Part shown: one piece after another, positions 61,772 through 64,000 of the stretch | How positions within the stretch are numbered: the stretch's first letter is position 1 | How the letters are laid out: the number at the start of each line of letters is the position of its first letter | Source of the DNA: Pseudomonas sp. CC6-YY-74 | Lineage (GTDB): Bacteria > Pseudomonadota > Gammaproteobacteria > Pseudomonadales > Pseudomonadaceae | Assembly (NCBI RefSeq): GCF_002025205.1 | Contig: NZ_CP019947.1 | Coordinates: 1,309,501-1,373,500 of the forward strand | Direction: 5' to 3' | DNA: 64,000 nucleotides | The notes under the pieces: generated by a model | What the model saw: the letters and a program-made list of their open reading frames with translations, nothing else | Told to the model about the DNA's origin: nothing | Database searches by the model: none | Position numbers and translations under genes: made by a program

Positions 61772-62576
61772 CTTCAATCTGATGGCGTTCGGGGTTTATC
61801 CCTACATCGCCCTGGCTATCTGCATCATCGGCAGCTGGGCGCGTTTCGACCTGTCGCAGTACAGCTGGAAGGCCGGATCGAGCCAGATATTCGCTCGCTC
61901 GGCGGCCGAGCAACGCTACATGCGCATCGCCAGCAACCTGTTCCACGTCGGCGTGCTGTTCGTCCTGGCCGGTCACTTCGTCGGCCTGTTGATGCCCGCG
62001 GCGCTCTACCACGTGTTTATCAGTACCGAGAACAAGCAATTGCTGGCCATGGTCTCCGGCGGCTTCTTCGGCGTGCTGTGCCTGATCGGCCTGCTGATGC
62101 TGCTCAAACGGCGCATGTCCGACGCGCGGGTGCGCGCCAGTTCCACCACCTCGGACATCGTCCTCCTGTTCGTGCTGCTGACGCAGTTGCTGCTTGGCCT
62201 GTTGAGCATCTTTGTCTCGGCCGGCCACATGGACGGCTCGGTGATGGTGCTGCTGGCCGACTGGGCACAATACACCGTCACCCTGCAGCCAGTGGCCGCG
62301 GCCGCCAGCATCGAGTCGGTGAGCGTGGTGTACAAGCTGCACGTGTTCCTCGGGATGACCCTGTTCGTGCTGTTCCCCTTCACCCGCCTGGTGCACATCA
62401 TCAGCGCACCGGTGTGGTACCTGGGACGGCGCTACCAGATCGTCCGGCAGAAGGCCGTGCGTCCGGTTGCGCAACGGCCGCAGGTGCGTCCGCTCGCACA
62501 ACCTGCTCATGAGAGACCTGTGCAAGCGCCGCAGCCTGGCTATGCCTTTAGCGCCGTCGAGGTCAAGGATATCTAA
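61764..62576 (+). CDS. narI: Respiratory nitrate reductase gamma subunit NarI, with extended C-terminus
   Basis: A 270-residue membrane cytochrome b with five helices that oxidises quinol and passes electrons to NarH. The haem ligands are likely H61, H71, H193 and H211. It begins 'MSNFNLMAFGVYPYIALAICIIGSWARFDLSQYSWKAGSSQIF', typical of NarI. E. coli NarI has 225 residues; here about 45 extra residues after 'GRRYQIVRQK' form a Pro/Arg/Gln-rich tail ('RPVAQRPQVRPLAQPAHERP'). The tail is presumably cytoplasmic and disordered. The ATG overlaps narJ, with AGGAGG at 61752–61757. Confidence 0.95.
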   Translation: MSNFNLMAFGVYPYIALAICIIGSWARFDLSQYSWKAGSSQIFARSAAEQRYMRIASNLFHVGVLFVLAGHFVGLLMPAALYHVFISTENKQLLAMVSGGFFGVLCLIGLLMLLKRRMSDARVRASSTTSDIVLLFVLLTQLLLGLLSIFVSAGHMDGSVMVLLADWAQYTVTLQPVAAAASIESVSVVYKLHVFLGMTLFVLFPFTRLVHIISAPVWYLGRRYQIVRQKAVRPVAQRPQVRPLAQPAHERPVQAPQPGYAFSAVEVKDI

Positions 62577-62592
62577 CAGGCCAGTGGCCTAG

Positions 62593-62625
62593 GGTGGGCC
62601 GGGCGGCGATCCGCAGCGGCCCACC
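62593..62625 (+). repeat. Inverted repeat between narI and the PpiC gene
   Basis: 9-bp arms GGTGGGCCG / CGGCCCACC around 15 bases. It resembles dispersed Pseudomonas palindromes and could attenuate expression or protect the nar mRNA end. Confidence 0.6.
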
Positions 62626-62673
62626 ACAGCTGGTACGCGAATGAATGATGTAAGCGCTAACGAGGAATTTCTC

Positions 62674-63645
62674 ATGGGATGTGGATGCGGTGGTGGCAAT
62701 GCAGGGCAGGGCGGGTGCGGCGGACAAAAGCCGCCAGTCGATCTGCTGGTTGAGGCCCCTGGAGTACAAGAGGTAACCCCCCAATCGCGGCCTACGGCCG
62801 ATGAGCCGGAGGCCCTCGCCGAGGAAGGCGAGTCAGCCCCCACGCTGATCGCCAGCAGCGAGCAGGAATGGCCGCGGGTCACGGTCAACGGCGTGACTAT
62901 CGCGCCCGACGCCATGGCTCAGGAGCTGCAATATCACCCGGCGGAGAGCCGCGAGGAAGCGGTGTTTCTGGCTGCCCAGGCGCTGGTGATTCGTCAACTG
63001 CTGCAGCAGCGCATCATCGAGCTGGGCTTGTCGGTGCAGGCCGAACCTGGCGAAAGCGCGGAGGAGGCCGCTACCCGCCAGCTGATTGAGCAGGAAGTGG
63101 CGCTACCGGAGTGCGACGAGCAAAGCTGTCAGCATTATTACCAGAGCAATCGGGCGCGCTACGTCACCGCTCCCTTGCTGGCTGCGCGGCATATCCTGCT
63201 CGAGTGTGCCCCGGACGATGCCGAGGCGCGCAGCCTGGTTCGTGAGAAGGCTGATCAGTTGCTTGAGCTGTTGCGCCAGGATGGCGGTCGCTTCGCCGAA
63301 CTGGCGCTGGTCCACTCGGCGTGTCCGTCCAAGGCCCAGGCTGGTGCGTTGGGGCAACTGAGCAAAGGCCAGACCGTGCCCGAGTTCGAGCGGCAACTGT
63401 TCAAGCTGCCTGCCGGGCTGGCCGGCCAACCGCTGGAAAGCCGCTACGGCTGGCATGTGGTCAGCGTCGATCAGCGCATCGAAGGCAAGCAATTGCCTTA
63501 CGACGTGGTCGCCGACTCGATCCGTACACTGCTGCAACAAGGCGTATGGCAGAAGGGCGTGGCTCAATACCTGCAAACCCTGATTGGCGCGGCGACTATC
63601 GTCGGTATCCAGTTGCAAGGCGCCGAGTCACCGCTGTTGCAGTAA
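62674..63645 (+). CDS. PpiC-type peptidyl-prolyl isomerase (NifM-like) of the nar operon
   Basis: A 323-residue parvulin-type protein. After a Cys/Gly N-terminus ('MGCGCGGGNAGQGGCGGQ') comes a helical SurA/NifM-like region, then the rotamase domain (about 170–270) with 'LAARHILLECAPDDAEARSLVREKADQLLELL', 'GRFAELALVHSACPSKAQAGALGQLSKGQTVPEFE' and 'ESRYGWHVVSVDQRI'. No signal peptide, so it is cytosolic. I chose ATG 62674 (GAGGA at 62662–62666); ATG 62641 is possible. The corresponding gene in P. aeruginosa also follows narI. It is likely to help fold nitrate reductase, as NifM does for nitrogenase iron protein. Confidence 0.88.
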   Translation: MGCGCGGGNAGQGGCGGQKPPVDLLVEAPGVQEVTPQSRPTADEPEALAEEGESAPTLIASSEQEWPRVTVNGVTIAPDAMAQELQYHPAESREEAVFLAAQALVIRQLLQQRIIELGLSVQAEPGESAEEAATRQLIEQEVALPECDEQSCQHYYQSNRARYVTAPLLAARHILLECAPDDAEARSLVREKADQLLELLRQDGGRFAELALVHSACPSKAQAGALGQLSKGQTVPEFERQLFKLPAGLAGQPLESRYGWHVVSVDQRIEGKQLPYDVVADSIRTLLQQGVWQKGVAQYLQTLIGAATIVGIQLQGAESPLLQ

Positions 63646-63719
63646 TGCGTAGCCCGGATGCAATCCGGGATGCCGATACGATTCCCCGGATTGCACCCGG
63701 CCAAGACGGCATCCTTCCT

Positions 63720-63816
63720 GTGGGAGGGGCTTTAGCCGCGATGATTGATGATTATTCCCACGTCGAGGCGTCGAACCGTCCGCGTGGGAATACAGATGCT
63801 GACGCTCAGCGTCAGC
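63720..63816. repeat. Cluster of palindromic repeats upstream of moaA
   Basis: Three elements follow one another. The first is a half-copy of the REP arm (GGGAGGGGCTTTAGCCGCGA, about 63722–63741). The second is TATTCCCACG at 63753–63762 with CGTGGGAATA at 63783–63792. The third is the tight dyad GCTGACGCT-C-AGCGTCAGC at 63798–63816. They fill the PpiC–moaA gap and may end the nar transcript. Confidence 0.65.
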
Positions 63817-63843
63817 GGGGGCTGCCCAGCTATCGGAGGAACG

Positions 63844-64000
63844 ATGACTACCCAACTGCAGGACGGCTTTGGCCGACAGATCGATTACCTGCGCATGTCG
63901 GTCACCGACAGGTGTGATTTTCGCTGTGTCTATTGCATGGCCGAAGACATGACCTTCCTGCCGCGTCAGCAGGTACTCGGGATCGAGGAACTGTATCGCC
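63844..64000 (+). CDS. moaA: GTP 3',8-cyclase MoaA, 5' part (runs off the window)
   Basis: The first 52 codons are visible. '[38 protein letters not shown]' contains the radical-SAM CxxxCxxC motif (CDFRCVYC) of MoaA, which turns GTP into 3',8-cyclo-GTP in the first step of molybdenum cofactor synthesis. GGAGGA lies eight bases before ATG 63844. It completes the set with moaB and moeA, and its position after the PpiC gene matches moaA1 of P. aeruginosa. Confidence 0.95.
   Translation, partial: MTTQLQDGFGRQIDYLRMSVTDRCDFRCVYCMAEDMTFLPRQQVLGIEELYR

Noticed and set aside
1..64000. CRISPR arrays, tRNA or rRNA genes, phage or transposase genes
   Set aside because: None seen on either strand; the repeats present are short palindromes, not spaced direct repeats.

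Overview
The window reads as chromosome of a Pseudomonas species capable of nitrate respiration. It is GC-rich and densely coded. Several blocks match the gene order I know from Pseudomonas aeruginosa: nudC–TSUP–SDR–phosphotransferase–SCP2–phosphatase–sohB–acuI; muxABC-opmB; mexS-mexT-mexEF-oprN; moaB-moeA-ubiUVT; narXL/narK1K2/narGHJI–PpiC–moaA. No rRNA, tRNA, CRISPR array or complete insertion sequence is visible. All homology statements rest on recognising motifs and order by eye; no database search was run.

Layout. 1–11.9 kb holds housekeeping and lipid or redox genes: the end of a ChpA-like protein, NudC, a TSUP transporter, an SDR, an APH-like phosphotransferase, an SCP2 protein, a phosphohistidine phosphatase, SohB, an AcuI-type reductase, a truncated DUF4442 remnant, Tpx, and an aldo/keto reductase divergent from a LysR regulator. 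12.0–21.1 kb is the muxABC-opmB tripartite RND operon with two pump subunits. A REP-like palindrome sits inside the opmB signal-peptide region. 21.1–24.6 kb has a receiver-domain remnant, an orphan DctP-type binding protein, a second SDR and DsbB. 24.6–32.9 kb is the mexS/mexT/mexEF-oprN locus.

From 33 kb on, most genes concern anaerobic and nitrogen-oxide metabolism. 33.2–38.1 kb carries a glycine-zipper protein, NnrS, a small membrane protein, and the nitric-oxide-responsive pair ytfE/norR, which share a NorR-like palindrome and a sigma-54 promoter. 38.3–39.7 kb is a decayed hemN that still has a perfect ANR box. 39.9–44.4 kb encodes molybdenum-cofactor proteins (moaB, moeA) and the oxygen-independent ubiquinone genes ubiU, ubiV and ubiT. 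44.5–49.1 kb has a nitrate-type (P-box) chemoreceptor, a DNR-family regulator, a periplasmic protein with two P-boxes, and a porin. 49.3–52.6 kb has a beta-carbonic anhydrase and narXL. 52.8–62.6 kb is narK1K2GHJI, followed by a PpiC-type isomerase and the start of moaA.

The second half looks like one regulon. Near-identical NarL-type heptamers (TACCTCTAAAG-like) and/or TTGAC-N4-(A/G)TCAA ANR/DNR boxes lie upstream of narK1, narX, the porin, dnrE, the chemoreceptor, ubiU and the dead hemN. The logic I infer is: NarXL senses nitrate; ANR/DNR sense low oxygen or NO; NarK1/K2 import nitrate; NarGHI reduces it using quinol, whose anaerobic supply needs UbiTUV; and MoaA/MoaB/MoeA supply the molybdenum cofactor. 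Oddities worth following include a 33-codon ORF that duplicates the narH start and overlaps it, the twin-P-box periplasmic protein, and several genes altered by small palindromic repeats.
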